DNA of 64,000 nt, taken from positions 4,278,001-4,342,000 of the forward strand of contig NZ_CP014015.2 of assembly GCF_001559075.2 (NCBI RefSeq). Direction: 5' to 3'. Positions 51,285 through 62,165 of this stretch are shown here, piece after piece. Numbering within the stretch: the first letter of the stretch is position 1; each line of letters starts with the position of its first letter. The translations under genes and the position numbers were made by a program. Origin of the DNA: Citrobacter amalonaticus. Its GTDB lineage: Bacteria; Pseudomonadota; Gammaproteobacteria; Enterobacterales; Enterobacteriaceae. A model generated the notes under the pieces. The model was not told the origin of the DNA. It ran no database searches and saw nothing but the letters and a program-made list of their open reading frames with translations.

Positions 51285-51435
51285 TTGCAATGACTATTGG
51301 AGGCTTTTGTAAAATAGTAAAGTCTCGCTTTGGTTCAAAATCAGCCCTTCTCCGCCTAACGCACCATAGTAAACTGAGTACATAGTTAATCATTAACAAA
51401 AGTAGGTCAACTAATGTCGAAAGAAAGTTGCGGGT

Positions 51436-54144
51436 CTAGCCTGAGTGAGCAGAGTTTGTCTCATTGTCTTCATATGGCAAAAAAGTCGCTATCAACGAGT
51501 AAGTGATATGCTCATATGGCAGGCTCATTATGGGTAACCTTTTCTCAAGTTCCTTTTCCGTCTCGGAAAGGCACGACGTGTGGTCAAACAGATATTCTGT
51601 ATCCCAGAAAACATCTCTCACATTTCTGGGGATTTTTTCGTAAAGTCTGGAAAGTTCAAGCATAAGTTCTTCATTGATAAGCAGTTTGAATTCTGGGCCT
51701 GCACTCAAACCAACAATAGTAAATGACTGATTGCCGTTATCACCGGTGATTTGATCTCGCAGCAAATATACGAATAGCGGAGCCTTTATACCTTTTGCAA
51801 TAGCCGCTGTGGCATCAAATTGCTCTGCCTGGTTTATGGCTTTATCGAAAATGGGATGGCCGACTCCAAGGATTTCAATTTTTTTATCCTTCACTGAACG
51901 GTCAAATGAGAGAGAATCGTACCGGCGCCTGATGCCAAACTGATTACTCCAGATTTTTGGCGTTTTAAAGCTCATTAGCCCCTCGTCACTCATCTCAAGG
52001 CGATGTCCGTTCAGCTTAAGTATGTTGTCAAAGAAGCCCTGCATATTGATAAGATCCAGTTTGGGCACCTCGTCGAGATTCTGATATTCAAACCTTTCTG
52101 CATGACCAATCAGATTTTTAACCACACTCACGGCAGACTGTCCGCCAAATGTTCCCGTTCTGGAGTCGAACCATTTTTTTAAGCTCTCAGGGTCCTCAGC
52201 AAATCCCTCTGAGAAAAGCGCATTGAAAAAGCCTTTATCCGTCATACCAAGAATGAGCTGTAACAGATCTTCCGGTTCTTCCATGGCAGCGCCTAAAGAG
52301 CGCATAACGTTTTCAATTTTTGTATTTAACAAATCCCAGATCCTTGACTCTACGGTGTCCGGGTTGCGTAAAGCGATGACTTCTACTTGCTGACGTTGGC
52401 CATAGCGATTAAGTCGTCCGACACGTTGGTGCAGGCGCATGGGATTCCATGGAAGGTCAACATGAATCATGGAATAGCAATTATCCTGCAGGTCGATCCC
52501 TTCCCCACCGGCTTCGGTACAAATAATAAATCTGATGCTTCCCTCTTTAAATTTCCCCGCAGCATCATAGCGGTTCATCGTCCAACTGAAGCGCTCTCCA
52601 GATTCATTAAAAATACCCTCCAGATGCCCTTCTCCATTGATAAAACCGACTGAACCAAAGCCGTAGCGTTGATGTAAAGTATTGGCGATAAGTGCCTGTG
52701 TAGCCTTATATTCCGTGAAGAAGACAACCGTTCGGTTCTTGAATTCATTTTCAAGCACATCAATTAGCGTTTGGATCTTTGTTTCCTGTTGAACCTCTGA
52801 GGCCAGGAGCTGCAGCTCTTCAAGCATTGGCAGCTCATTCTCCATGAGTGCCACCTGTACCGACACACTGGCGTACTCTTCTTCCAGTTCGACGTAATGG
52901 TCATCCAGTTCGGGAGCTTCGAGCTCTTCAGCAAGAAGCAATAACGCCTGCCCAATGTCCTGTAACCGAAGCTTACTGTCTCCTAGTCGACGAATACGGC
53001 CACTGATTGCCGCGTAAATTGCGGCAACCGAGCTGGCAGCAAGTTTTTGCATCGCGATCAGCACAAGTTGAACGGCACGCTGATCGACTTTCGTCAGAGA
53101 GGATGCGTAAGCCTGGCCGGTTAGAATAAAGTTGGTTAATTTGTCATAAAAAGCTTGTTCGACGGCAGAGAACATATACGTTCTGGAACCGACCTGGACG
53201 GGTTTAAACAGCTTATTCCCTTCCATATCAGTGGCTTGTTGCTTGTTATTTCTGATGACGACTTGTTTAACGCTCTGAAGCTGAGCGTCAGCCGCTTTAT
53301 TAGGTTCAAACAGATCGGGTCGCAGCAGGTGCAGCAATGCGAAAAAGCCGTAGTCTTTCCCGCGATGGGGCGTAGCGGTGAAAAACAGCCGTGATTCAAA
53401 TTTATTATGCTCTATTAAGTTCTGGATAAAACGATAGCCCAGTGTTGCACCCGTATCTTCCTGATTGTTGAGATGATGGGCTTCATCCACGATCAACAGA
53501 TCCCAGTTTTCGGCATTAAGCATTCGATCATGTCGGCCATGGCTGTCTTTGCGCAATGTGGGCAATGAAGCCACGACCAGATCGTGTGTATTCCAGTAAT
53601 CAGAACGTTCCGTATCGATATCCGGAGAATATAGCGTCAGCCTGATATCAAACATCAGACGGAGTCGTTCCTGCCATTGCGATACCAGCGAAGCCGGTGT
53701 TAACACCAGCAAACGCCGCACTCGCTTTTTTGCAATCAGCGGCCATAAGATTAAACCGGCTTCAATGGTCTTTCCCAGGCCAACATCATCTGCAATTAAT
53801 TTCTGAACCGGCCATTTCCGCAGAACGTTGTGGCATACCCATAGCTGATGCGGCAGCAGGTTGATACGTGACGTCGAAAAGACTCCCCAGCTATCATTGA
53901 TCGAGCGAATCGCCAGTGCCTGACAGCGGGCAATGACTTCACGGAGGTTATCAAACTGGCCCTCGGCGATTGCATCAATGGAACTTTTAACGAGTTCAAG
54001 CTCGTTAACCGGGCGTTCCTGAAAACCGCTTTCAAACCGGACCAGCGCAGTTCCATTTCGGACCAGTTGCACCTCGCCAATCCCAAAGCGAGGATGTCTG
54101 ACCTGGCTGCCTACACTTAAGATAATTTCGTCATCACTCATCAT
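51436..54144 (-). CDS. SNF2/RapA-type helicase of the sacsin-like system
   Basis: A 902-residue superfamily 2 ATPase. Walker A is DDVGLGKTIEAG near residue 120 and the DEAH box is IVDEAHH near 222. Helicase-C motifs include VVFFTEYKATQ and HQRVGRLNRYGQRQ near 578. The N-terminus has a SH3-like VGSQVRHPRFGIGEVQLV segment, as in HepA/RapA and DrmD-type proteins. ATG 54144 (or 54141) lies inside the 3' end of the sacsin-like gene, overlapping its stop by 11 bases. The longer reading starts with TTG at 54165. It is expected to move on DNA or remodel bound proteins, with target recognition supplied by its partner. Confidence 0.88.
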   Translation of the reverse strand: MMSDDEIILSVGSQVRHPRFGIGEVQLVRNGTALVRFESGFQERPVNELELVKSSIDAIAEGQFDNLREVIARCQALAIRSINDSWGVFSTSRINLLPHQLWVCHNVLRKWPVQKLIADDVGLGKTIEAGLILWPLIAKKRVRRLLVLTPASLVSQWQERLRLMFDIRLTLYSPDIDTERSDYWNTHDLVVASLPTLRKDSHGRHDRMLNAENWDLLIVDEAHHLNNQEDTGATLGYRFIQNLIEHNKFESRLFFTATPHRGKDYGFFALLHLLRPDLFEPNKAADAQLQSVKQVVIRNNKQQATDMEGNKLFKPVQVGSRTYMFSAVEQAFYDKLTNFILTGQAYASSLTKVDQRAVQLVLIAMQKLAASSVAAIYAAISGRIRRLGDSKLRLQDIGQALLLLAEELEAPELDDHYVELEEEYASVSVQVALMENELPMLEELQLLASEVQQETKIQTLIDVLENEFKNRTVVFFTEYKATQALIANTLHQRYGFGSVGFINGEGHLEGIFNESGERFSWTMNRYDAAGKFKEGSIRFIICTEAGGEGIDLQDNCYSMIHVDLPWNPMRLHQRVGRLNRYGQRQQVEVIALRNPDTVESRIWDLLNTKIENVMRSLGAAMEEPEDLLQLILGMTDKGFFNALFSEGFAEDPESLKKWFDSRTGTFGGQSAVSVVKNLIGHAERFEYQNLDEVPKLDLINMQGFFDNILKLNGHRLEMSDEGLMSFKTPKIWSNQFGIRRRYDSLSFDRSVKDKKIEILGVGHPIFDKAINQAEQFDATAAIAKGIKAPLFVYLLRDQITGDNGNQSFTIVGLSAGPEFKLLINEELMLELSRLYEKIPRNVRDVFWDTEYLFDHTSCLSETEKELEKRLPIMSLPYEHITYSLIATFLPYEDNETNSAHSG

Positions 54145-57100
54145 TTTTCTCGTTCCAGCTGCCAATTTTCAGAATATCCGCCAGGCACTCTCGATTTTCG
54201 CTTCTGGCCAGGACGCGTAACGGAATATCAAAAGCACCGTTAAACGTGGCCTTTTCTTCACCCATGTGTTGACAGAGAAAAGCGTGAATTGCCTTTGAAT
54301 ATTCCGCAGAGGCTGAATCCAGCTGTAATCCCCCTTCCGGTAACCGATTACTTAGCAAATCTCGGACCCCAGCAGAGGCCATATAGCAATGGGGGGCGAG
54401 TGAGTGATCTTCATAAACATTATGGCGGCATAGTTCACGTAAGATAAAATTCACTCCGATGCCAAGCGTTGATTTCAACTCGGGTGGCGCAAAATTGCTA
54501 CCGGACAACATTGCAGTCTCTCCTGGCCGGATAAGGTCGTTAATATTCGGCAACCCCGATTTTGCTGACCAAAAGAGATCAATATAATCCGTCATGTTAC
54601 TGGAGAAACGATACAGCGGCAGTATCTGCAGCCATACCCGGTACGCCTCACCGGTGATGGACTTAGCCAGGTAACGATCCATAACCTCAAACCAATCATC
54701 TGCATTATCCGTACGAACGAAAACATCCCACCATTTTTGCTGACTAAAGTATTTCAGCGCATCACGATGTTGATACTCCCGAGTACGTCCCAGAGTCTGG
54801 CAGGAGCCTAAAAACAGCAGTTGGAGCCATGCTTTGTTGAAACGTTCAGGGTTGTCATCCTCTTTAATAGCTAACCAGTCAAACTGTCCATCTGGATAAA
54901 GCTGGCTTTCATACACTGTGCGTTCTGGAGCCTCTTTCTCCCACCAATTATAAATTCGCTCCAGTGCCTCAGTTAAGCCCAGTGATGACCGACCTTCTTT
55001 AATGAGCTGCTCATTTATTCGTTTGTTACGTTCATTGTCCGTCACCATACGAACGTTACGGAAGATATCTATATCTTTTTTCTTCCAGCCCCATTTTTGC
55101 AAATGCTGGACATCGATAGTAAACAGCCAATGAGGAGCGAGTGTCGCTTTGAAGCCATCGGCGAGCGCCTCACCGTGCAACCCGCTAACAAGATACCGGC
55201 ACAGTGCTTTTTGTTTGCGGGAGTCAGATTCAACCTCCGATAACTTCGCCCACTGAGCCAGTATTTTTGCATCGTATGGCCGGGTAGCACGCCGGCATCT
55301 CTCGATAAATCGAATATCATTGTCACTATACTGAGACGACAAAATGAAAGATTGTGGAGCAAAATCGATGACTAAATTTTCATCCTCAGAGAGAGGGTGT
55401 ACCTGTCGCAACAGTGTTTCTTTAACCGGTCGGCGGGCACGGTTTTCCATCAATAAGGTCACTTTCGCCAATCGATCTTTGAATCGTTCAACCTGTTCCT
55501 GAGTCGCCTTCTCTTTGTTTAGCAGGTTATCAAAGGTTTCATCAAAAATTGGCTGAAGCTGTGCGGCTTTAGACGGTGATAGGTAGCTGTCATCCAGCTC
55601 TTCGTCCAGTAATGTCTCCAGTTCCAGTGCAGGAACTAGCAGGCCTAAATCGATAAGGGAACGCCCTACCGTATAGCTTACCAATTGCTCATTCTTGAAG
55701 TAGCGCTGTAAGGCTGAAAGCCCTGAAACCTGTGAAGAAATATTACTCAGTAATTCGCTTGCCCGGTGGGTTACTGTCGTCATCGAGATAAGAGGAGCTG
55801 ATGCATCGCTCATATCGGTGGGCAGCGCTTTATGTGAGTGATAGAACGACAAGATCCCTCCAGCCTCAGCGCTGAACATTTGCAGAATCAAATCAGCATA
55901 AGAATCAACATCGTTGTCACTCCCAGCCTGGCTTTTTACGCCGGGAATGCTCTCCTGCAGCACCTGCCACAGGTTTCCCCAAAACGTGACGAAGTCAGTC
56001 TCATCATCCAGTTCCCACTCGGATTTAATCGCCCGCCAGTTTTGCTGGCTGCGCTGGAATAGTTGTGCTAGGAAAACCGCAAGCTTACCGCCAAGAAGAG
56101 TGAAGAGTTGCCGGTTATGAGCCGAAGTGATCGCCAACTGATTTCGGCCAATATCCACATCGAAATTCGCATTGATCGCAAAGCCGAGTTTGATCTCTCC
56201 CAGAAGCGGTGCGAGATTCCAGAGACGCGGTATGCTGTAATTATTTCCTAATGGAATGGGGCCCTTCGCTCCCCGGCGGAATACAAAGCTCCCCGCCTCT
56301 GTTTTCAGGGCCGCAATAGTCATATCACTCTTACGTTTTGAGGATGAAACCCGCACTGACCCAAAACTCAAGCCTTCAATGAGTTCGCTGGATTTTGGCT
56401 TCCAGTGATACGACTCGCCGTTGAGTTGAATAGTATGAATCTGTCTGGCAAAGACCGGCAGTAGTGCGACGTGTCGGTTGAAAGCCTGGAGCACGATATC
56501 AGGAGTAAACTTTTCCTGCAGTGGTAATGACACCAACGTCGGTTTGTACACTCCCTCAAGGCGCTCCTCCCGTACCAACCTGAACAAGGCATCATGATCC
56601 TCGCTGACTTTGGGTAAAATCCCGCCCTCAATCTGAACAGCCAGACGCCCTGAAACGATATGCGGCTTGTCGGTAACAAGCAGGCAGCTTTTAAAGCCCA
56701 GACCAAATTTACCGGTGGTTTTCTCATCTTTATTCGACCGATTCCGGGCAATCATTTTCTCCAGATCGGTTTTAAATTTGAACTCTGTACCATCAATCGA
56801 GCTGCCCGCAGCCCGGAACTGGTTAACTTCTCGTCCCCAGTTAAAAAATTGCAGTTCACCGTGACCAGATCGCACTCTGAACACACTGCGGTCATTGATT
56901 TCATCCGTTCCAACACCCAATGTTGCCAGTTCGATGACCGCATCATCCGCATTCTGGAATAATTCGAAGGGGATACTCTGCGGATGGTACTGTGCCTGGG
57001 TGATTTTATGGCGCACAGCCTCCAGAATTGCTATCTGCAGGTCGTTTCGACGCTCAATTTCTGCGCTAATTTTCTCAAGTGCCCGAGCACGTTCAACTTC

Positions 57101-60100
57101 ATTGAAGCGCCCTTTTTCCGGATCGCGTGCCCGGTAATATCCCGCTATCAGCGTTGCCAGTGGCGCATCATGCAGACGAAGCTCTTCTAACTGATACACG
57201 ATACTGTCGAGCATGGTTATTTTGGCTGTCAAAATATCCAACTGCTCGGCACCTGTGAATTTACCCCATATATGGTCTAGTGGGAGTCGCTGACCGTAGA
57301 CTTTTTCTAACAGCAACTCGGCACTTTGCTTGAGAATTTCAAGCAGACGCTCCTCCCCCATCTCCATTACCGGCAGCTTGCGTAGCATGAGTCCTATTTT
57401 TGTCGAACTTGCGAAACGGTGTCTTTCCCAGATGAACAACGTCCGGGCGTCGGATTCCAGTTCAATTTCGATCGGGGTGTTCATGATCGAGTGAACCGTC
57501 GCCCTGTCACCTTCAAACTGGGTCAGAGAAAACGTCATAGAGGAGACTGCCTGCCGAAGCGATTTCCCCGGAAAGAGCACAGGATTATCCGGAGTAGAAG
57601 TCAGTACCTTCCAGTTTTCCCCCATTTTGCCAATAAGATCATCGGGAGTATGTTGCCCAAGATAGGGGATACTCACGCTTTCGACACCCGGAGTGCCGGA
57701 CATCAACAGCATATTGGCCGCGACCGCTAACCCATTAGTGACCTGACTGTGCCATTGAGAGAAATAGGATTCCAGAATACTAGCCGTGCCCAAAAAGGCC
57801 GTATTATCAGCCAGACCGATGGACGATTCGAACGCTGAAGACTCTTGTACACTCTCCGGTAGCGCTGATTTGATGATTTGCCAGTCCTGCTCATGGACCA
57901 ACGTTTTCCCTGCTGCACCGATAACGCCGTAACAGAGCTGTGTTGCGTTCACGTAGCTGTTCGCCTGGGTGCGCAATGTTAATGTTGGCAACAGATTACG
58001 CGACGCAGAGGTGGCGCATATGGCGGTGAGCAGGGCTCTCCGAAGTTGCGCAACCTCCTCTGCCGGGATGCCCAGAGAGACCAGATGCTCATGCGCCTGC
58101 ACCAGTTGGTCGGCATCAACCTGGTTTCCTGTTAGGGCTCCCGCGCTAGCTGGCGGAATAACGCCTTCGCTGGAAAAGTTAAAACACTCAATGAGTAGTT
58201 TCCAGCCTCTGAGAGAGCTAAAGACGTCAGCATAATTCGCCGCTTGTTTCAGCACTTCCGTTGTCGGTTGGCACTGGCCAATCTGATAACCCGGCGTAAT
58301 TGCCGCTATTTTCAGTGCAGCGGCAGCGATCTCATCCGCGCTGTTTAGCAAAAGTGGCTTAATCAGGGCAAGATCATGTGTACTGGCGGAGTCTATCTGT
58401 CCAGCGAAGAAAATCTGATTGCTCTCTTTGCTCAGCAAATAACACGAGCGCCAGTTTTCAGGTTGCTCGGCAATGACATAAGCAGGTGCTATTGGGCGGC
58501 CATTGGCCAGTAGCCAGGGCTTTGTTTTGAGTTCGACCAGCCCTGGCAATCTACCGGACTGGTTTAGTTGTTCAATAATAAAGCGATTGTATTGTGATGG
58601 CATCTGCTGGCCGAGAGCGAGGGCAATCGCCTTGTCCGCGTCAATCCCCTGCAAAAAGTTGTCCTGCTGTTTCTGAACCTCTCGCGACAAGGCGCGTTCA
58701 ATCCAGATGACCGATTGTGCAAGCTTTTCCGGAAGCGGATAGTCACTGTAAAGCGCACACTGGTCTGTAATGGCTACAAATTCACCGCTGACCGTTTTGT
58801 GAAGAGGAAGTTTTCGCCAGATGGAGTCATCTTCAATGTAACGCAGAATCTCCTCCGCATATTCCTGCGTATGCACCAGCGAAGAAAAATCTACGGCCAG
58901 GATATCCTCGCCAAGTGCCTCCAGTACATTGTGGGCATCCATCTCTTTAAGATTGATACGCTCTCTTTCCTGGTAGCTAAACCTAAGGGCGCGAGAAAGA
59001 GCAGAAGGAATGATATGCCAGTCCTCATTACTGGCCAGCGTAGCTTTATGCAGCAAGGACCAGACTGGATTTTCCTGGACAACGGACCAGAGCTCACAGG
59101 ACGGATCGATATCCAGCTTGTTGGCATGAAGTAAATACCGCACGGCAAGCTGTTCTTCGGTGCTTAACGCTTGGTCAATCTGGAGCTTCGAGGCTAATTC
59201 AGCGCGCCGTTCTGCAACTGCAAGCGTCGGTCTGCTTTCCAGTAAATGCAGCACTGCCCGCGTGTCGCACACGGTGACTTTGCCGCTAAACAGCTTGTCG
59301 TTTACGTCTTTATTGATGAAGACAACCTGACTATCCGCTAAGGCATTTTCGAGAGGCTCGCCAAGCTGATAGTTTCCGACCTCACCGCGTCGGAATAAGC
59401 GGCGCTGCTGGAAAAGTTTCTGGAGCGTCCGTCGGGACTCCAGAAACGCCCTGGATTGCCCCGGACGATAAACCCTGAATAGCTTTATCGTATCGCGTTT
59501 TTTAAGTATTTCATCTCTGTCGAATGGTGTCAGCGCAGAGAGAAATTCAAGCGAAGCTTTCTCTTTCCGCTCATCCTGAATGGTGCTTTGGGCAATCGCG
59601 ACCAGGCATTTTTCTGCATCATCAACATTCAGCGTACCTGTGCCACGTTCGCGATCGGGAACAACACAGGCTGGAACAATCACCCGACCGATCCCGATGA
59701 CCGGTAGCGTATCCCATAAACGTTGTTCGTCCCTTTCAATCAAAAATACCCAGCGAAACGTCTCGGGAATAAAGCAGAGAAACTGCCAGACAGCGGCTTT
59801 GTTCCCGGATAGCGCCGGTAATTTTGTTTCCGCCATGACGTATTTCGCCAGGCGTATCAAGGCATTAAGGCAACGCTCGTTATTCTTCAGAAACGACTCA
59901 GGAAGGCTCCCGAGGAAGGTATTCAGATAACCCAGTTGGGTCTGAGACTCAAATACGTGTGGGGGAACGGACTTCAAAAGTGCGGCAATCTCTTCACCCG
60001 TCCAGCATATATTCTGCGATGCCAGAATATTGGGTTTATTCTGTTCAAATAATGCATAGCCTTCAGCAAGTATTTTCAGTTCGGGTAACGTATCCCAGAC

Positions 60101-61639
60101 GCGGTCATAATCATCAGATACCGGGGTTGGAAGCGGTCGCGTGGGTTGATGCCCTGCAATGAGCAACCAGCGGCTTCGCTCGCCTGGCTGCATCCGGAAA
60201 ATCCACTGAGATTTCGCAGTGGCGTAATTCTGATAACGGCTTCCTTCACTACTGTTAAAATAGCGTTGTAATCCTGCGCTCAGCCCCATTGTCTGCTCAG
60301 CTGTCAGCGAAAGCCGGGCAGCACCCAGGCTAACAGAGGCTAATATCTGTGCCAGCGTGCCCTCATTTGCCAGCAAGCGGTTCCATTCATGTGTAACATT
60401 CTCCTCAGAGCTGGGTTCAAGGGGAGTATCCTCACCGATACTCTGTCGACCGTGAATACCAACGCGTCCTGCATCAATAAAGAAGTAGCCATGAAGAATG
60501 AGTTCAAAGCTGGTATTCCCGGCGATGTGCGTTACAAACACTTGCTTCGACTGAGAAACATCCTGATCGCCCAGTGGCAGGAATACCGCCCAACGAACGG
60601 TAAGCGTCGCTTGTTCATCCTCCAACTTTCTGGCAACCAATAGCGCCGCTGCGTGAGGTTTTGTTTTGTCCTCAATTTTTTGCTCTGCGCCTGAGGAGTC
60701 GCGCCCGTAGCTAATTGGCCAGAATGGATGGGCTTTTAGATGCGAAAAAGGCGCAGACTCCAGCATCGTCTCAACGCCAACGTAACTAAGAGGAGATAAG
60801 TTGCTACCCTGCCCGGATTGCAGGGAGACTTTCCCCTGCCAGTGTTGTTCCTGTCCGGTATTCGGAAAAGTGCATCTGCCAGAGCCATCCTGTAACTGCA
60901 CAGTAAAAAGCGGCGTTGTACTGCCTGATGTCACCGAGTATCCGGAGACAGATTTGAGCGTTTTTAACATGGGCAATAGATGCCCCAGCTGTACAGGAAG
61001 GCGGGGATCGGTAATAAATGAAGGTGTGCTACGTTTAAAATCGGGGCTATTGATGATGTAATTGTATTTTTCACCCCGCGCAGCGGCAATGGACTCCGAA
61101 CGTAACGGGATCCAGACAATAAACGTATAGGCTTTAGACGATAAACCAGGATCAATGGAATCTATTGTGCTTTGCAGCAGACGCTTATCGTTGTCGCTGA
61201 AATGCTCCCAGTCAGGCCGTTCATCGCTCCACGGGTTAATTACATCGGCTTTAGCGTACTGTCCTTGATATTCCTGCCAGTCGCTACCGACATAAAAATA
61301 GACCTCCCCCAGATGAAAAAGGCTTTTCATTCCCAGCCCAAACTTACCGACTGCATGCTGATTACCAGCTTTGCTCCCCAAGCCTATTGATCGAATTCCC
61401 TTCGCATCGGCATCACTCAGCTTTGCATCATTGACAAAGAAAATGGCAGGATCACGTAATAAAGGGTGCTCCGCATCTTTAAGCCCCTCATGCCAGCCGA
61501 GTAGCAGTGATGCAGCTCTGGCATCATCCGCATTCTGAACGATCTCTTTTAGTACGGGAAAACCGCTTTTGTAACGATCTCGTAAGTTATCGGCAATGAG
61601 CTGTATATCGCTCAGAGGGTCGCGAATGAAACCTGACAT
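54134..61639 (-). CDS. Giant sacsin-like protein with two GHKL ATPase modules
   Basis: A 2501-residue protein with two Hsp90/sacsin-type GHKL ATPase domains. The first has KEIVQNADDARAASLLLGWHEG near residue 30 and GKFGLGMKSLFHLGE near 98. The second has FELFQNADDAVIELATLG near 1560 and GKFGLGFKSCLLVTD near 1640. The N-box Asn and the glycine-rich lid are kept in both. Long sacsin-repeat-like segments lie between and after. AAAGGA precedes ATG 61639. It is the first gene of a two-gene operon with the SNF2 helicase. Sacsin-like proteins with helicases are known from defence islands, but I cannot assign a named system. Confidence 0.85.
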   Translation of the reverse strand: MSGFIRDPLSDIQLIADNLRDRYKSGFPVLKEIVQNADDARAASLLLGWHEGLKDAEHPLLRDPAIFFVNDAKLSDADAKGIRSIGLGSKAGNQHAVGKFGLGMKSLFHLGEVYFYVGSDWQEYQGQYAKADVINPWSDERPDWEHFSDNDKRLLQSTIDSIDPGLSSKAYTFIVWIPLRSESIAAARGEKYNYIINSPDFKRSTPSFITDPRLPVQLGHLLPMLKTLKSVSGYSVTSGSTTPLFTVQLQDGSGRCTFPNTGQEQHWQGKVSLQSGQGSNLSPLSYVGVETMLESAPFSHLKAHPFWPISYGRDSSGAEQKIEDKTKPHAAALLVARKLEDEQATLTVRWAVFLPLGDQDVSQSKQVFVTHIAGNTSFELILHGYFFIDAGRVGIHGRQSIGEDTPLEPSSEENVTHEWNRLLANEGTLAQILASVSLGAARLSLTAEQTMGLSAGLQRYFNSSEGSRYQNYATAKSQWIFRMQPGERSRWLLIAGHQPTRPLPTPVSDDYDRVWDTLPELKILAEGYALFEQNKPNILASQNICWTGEEIAALLKSVPPHVFESQTQLGYLNTFLGSLPESFLKNNERCLNALIRLAKYVMAETKLPALSGNKAAVWQFLCFIPETFRWVFLIERDEQRLWDTLPVIGIGRVIVPACVVPDRERGTGTLNVDDAEKCLVAIAQSTIQDERKEKASLEFLSALTPFDRDEILKKRDTIKLFRVYRPGQSRAFLESRRTLQKLFQQRRLFRRGEVGNYQLGEPLENALADSQVVFINKDVNDKLFSGKVTVCDTRAVLHLLESRPTLAVAERRAELASKLQIDQALSTEEQLAVRYLLHANKLDIDPSCELWSVVQENPVWSLLHKATLASNEDWHIIPSALSRALRFSYQERERINLKEMDAHNVLEALGEDILAVDFSSLVHTQEYAEEILRYIEDDSIWRKLPLHKTVSGEFVAITDQCALYSDYPLPEKLAQSVIWIERALSREVQKQQDNFLQGIDADKAIALALGQQMPSQYNRFIIEQLNQSGRLPGLVELKTKPWLLANGRPIAPAYVIAEQPENWRSCYLLSKESNQIFFAGQIDSASTHDLALIKPLLLNSADEIAAAALKIAAITPGYQIGQCQPTTEVLKQAANYADVFSSLRGWKLLIECFNFSSEGVIPPASAGALTGNQVDADQLVQAHEHLVSLGIPAEEVAQLRRALLTAICATSASRNLLPTLTLRTQANSYVNATQLCYGVIGAAGKTLVHEQDWQIIKSALPESVQESSAFESSIGLADNTAFLGTASILESYFSQWHSQVTNGLAVAANMLLMSGTPGVESVSIPYLGQHTPDDLIGKMGENWKVLTSTPDNPVLFPGKSLRQAVSSMTFSLTQFEGDRATVHSIMNTPIEIELESDARTLFIWERHRFASSTKIGLMLRKLPVMEMGEERLLEILKQSAELLLEKVYGQRLPLDHIWGKFTGAEQLDILTAKITMLDSIVYQLEELRLHDAPLATLIAGYYRARDPEKGRFNEVERARALEKISAEIERRNDLQIAILEAVRHKITQAQYHPQSIPFELFQNADDAVIELATLGVGTDEINDRSVFRVRSGHGELQFFNWGREVNQFRAAGSSIDGTEFKFKTDLEKMIARNRSNKDEKTTGKFGLGFKSCLLVTDKPHIVSGRLAVQIEGGILPKVSEDHDALFRLVREERLEGVYKPTLVSLPLQEKFTPDIVLQAFNRHVALLPVFARQIHTIQLNGESYHWKPKSSELIEGLSFGSVRVSSSKRKSDMTIAALKTEAGSFVFRRGAKGPIPLGNNYSIPRLWNLAPLLGEIKLGFAINANFDVDIGRNQLAITSAHNRQLFTLLGGKLAVFLAQLFQRSQQNWRAIKSEWELDDETDFVTFWGNLWQVLQESIPGVKSQAGSDNDVDSYADLILQMFSAEAGGILSFYHSHKALPTDMSDASAPLISMTTVTHRASELLSNISSQVSGLSALQRYFKNEQLVSYTVGRSLIDLGLLVPALELETLLDEELDDSYLSPSKAAQLQPIFDETFDNLLNKEKATQEQVERFKDRLAKVTLLMENRARRPVKETLLRQVHPLSEDENLVIDFAPQSFILSSQYSDNDIRFIERCRRATRPYDAKILAQWAKLSEVESDSRKQKALCRYLVSGLHGEALADGFKATLAPHWLFTIDVQHLQKWGWKKKDIDIFRNVRMVTDNERNKRINEQLIKEGRSSLGLTEALERIYNWWEKEAPERTVYESQLYPDGQFDWLAIKEDDNPERFNKAWLQLLFLGSCQTLGRTREYQHRDALKYFSQQKWWDVFVRTDNADDWFEVMDRYLAKSITGEAYRVWLQILPLYRFSSNMTDYIDLFWSAKSGLPNINDLIRPGETAMLSGSNFAPPELKSTLGIGVNFILRELCRHNVYEDHSLAPHCYMASAGVRDLLSNRLPEGGLQLDSASAEYSKAIHAFLCQHMGEEKATFNGAFDIPLRVLARSENRECLADILKIGSWNEKNDE

Positions 61640-62165
61640 GAGTTATTCCTTTAAGGCGTGGTTTTGTACGATACGCTAATACCACAAAGATAAGGATATT
61701 CTCAGTCAACTTCTAGTCGGGAAGACCATCGGTTTTATCAGTTAAAGTAGTACCTGGCTGAACTGTTCAACACTTATCCAAATTGACCACATTAAAGTTA
61801 GTTCATGAAGTTAAAAACTGTCACAGCCATGAAAAAAGAATTAAAGGCATTTAAAAGCAGATAGTTAATTGATTTCACCCCCATGAACCATGTTTACCAT
61901 CAACATAAGTTAAATACAATATCACCAACCGCACTGTACCAATGCCTGAGCCATTCCCTGCTGTTTTGGCCTTCAGGACCGCTCTGGTTTTCATTCATAC
62001 TCAGTAAGATGCGTTCTGGTGATTCGTAAACATTTTTAGCAGTTGAACAAATCATTCCTCTCCGATAGCCTGTTTATTGTCCGTCTCACCCCTTCTCCGG
62101 CTTGACTTAACGTCGATTAGGAACAAAATAATTTCTCTTTTGTGTTAACCGGATGACTGGCCTAT
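61640..62165. other. Right edge of the island, no gene seen
   Basis: This 526-bp stretch contains the promoter region of the sacsin-like gene (minus strand) and, on the other side, that of digH. I find no convincing ORF, tRNA or direct repeat that matches the left edge. The change from AT-rich island composition to backbone composition falls in the second half, making 61.8-62.1 kb the likely right junction. Confidence 0.4.

Noticed and set aside
31513..61639. CRISPR array, tRNA or prophage structural genes in the island
   Set aside because: I saw no regularly spaced repeats, no tRNA-like cloverleaf and no capsid, tail or lysis genes; the island is not a prophage.
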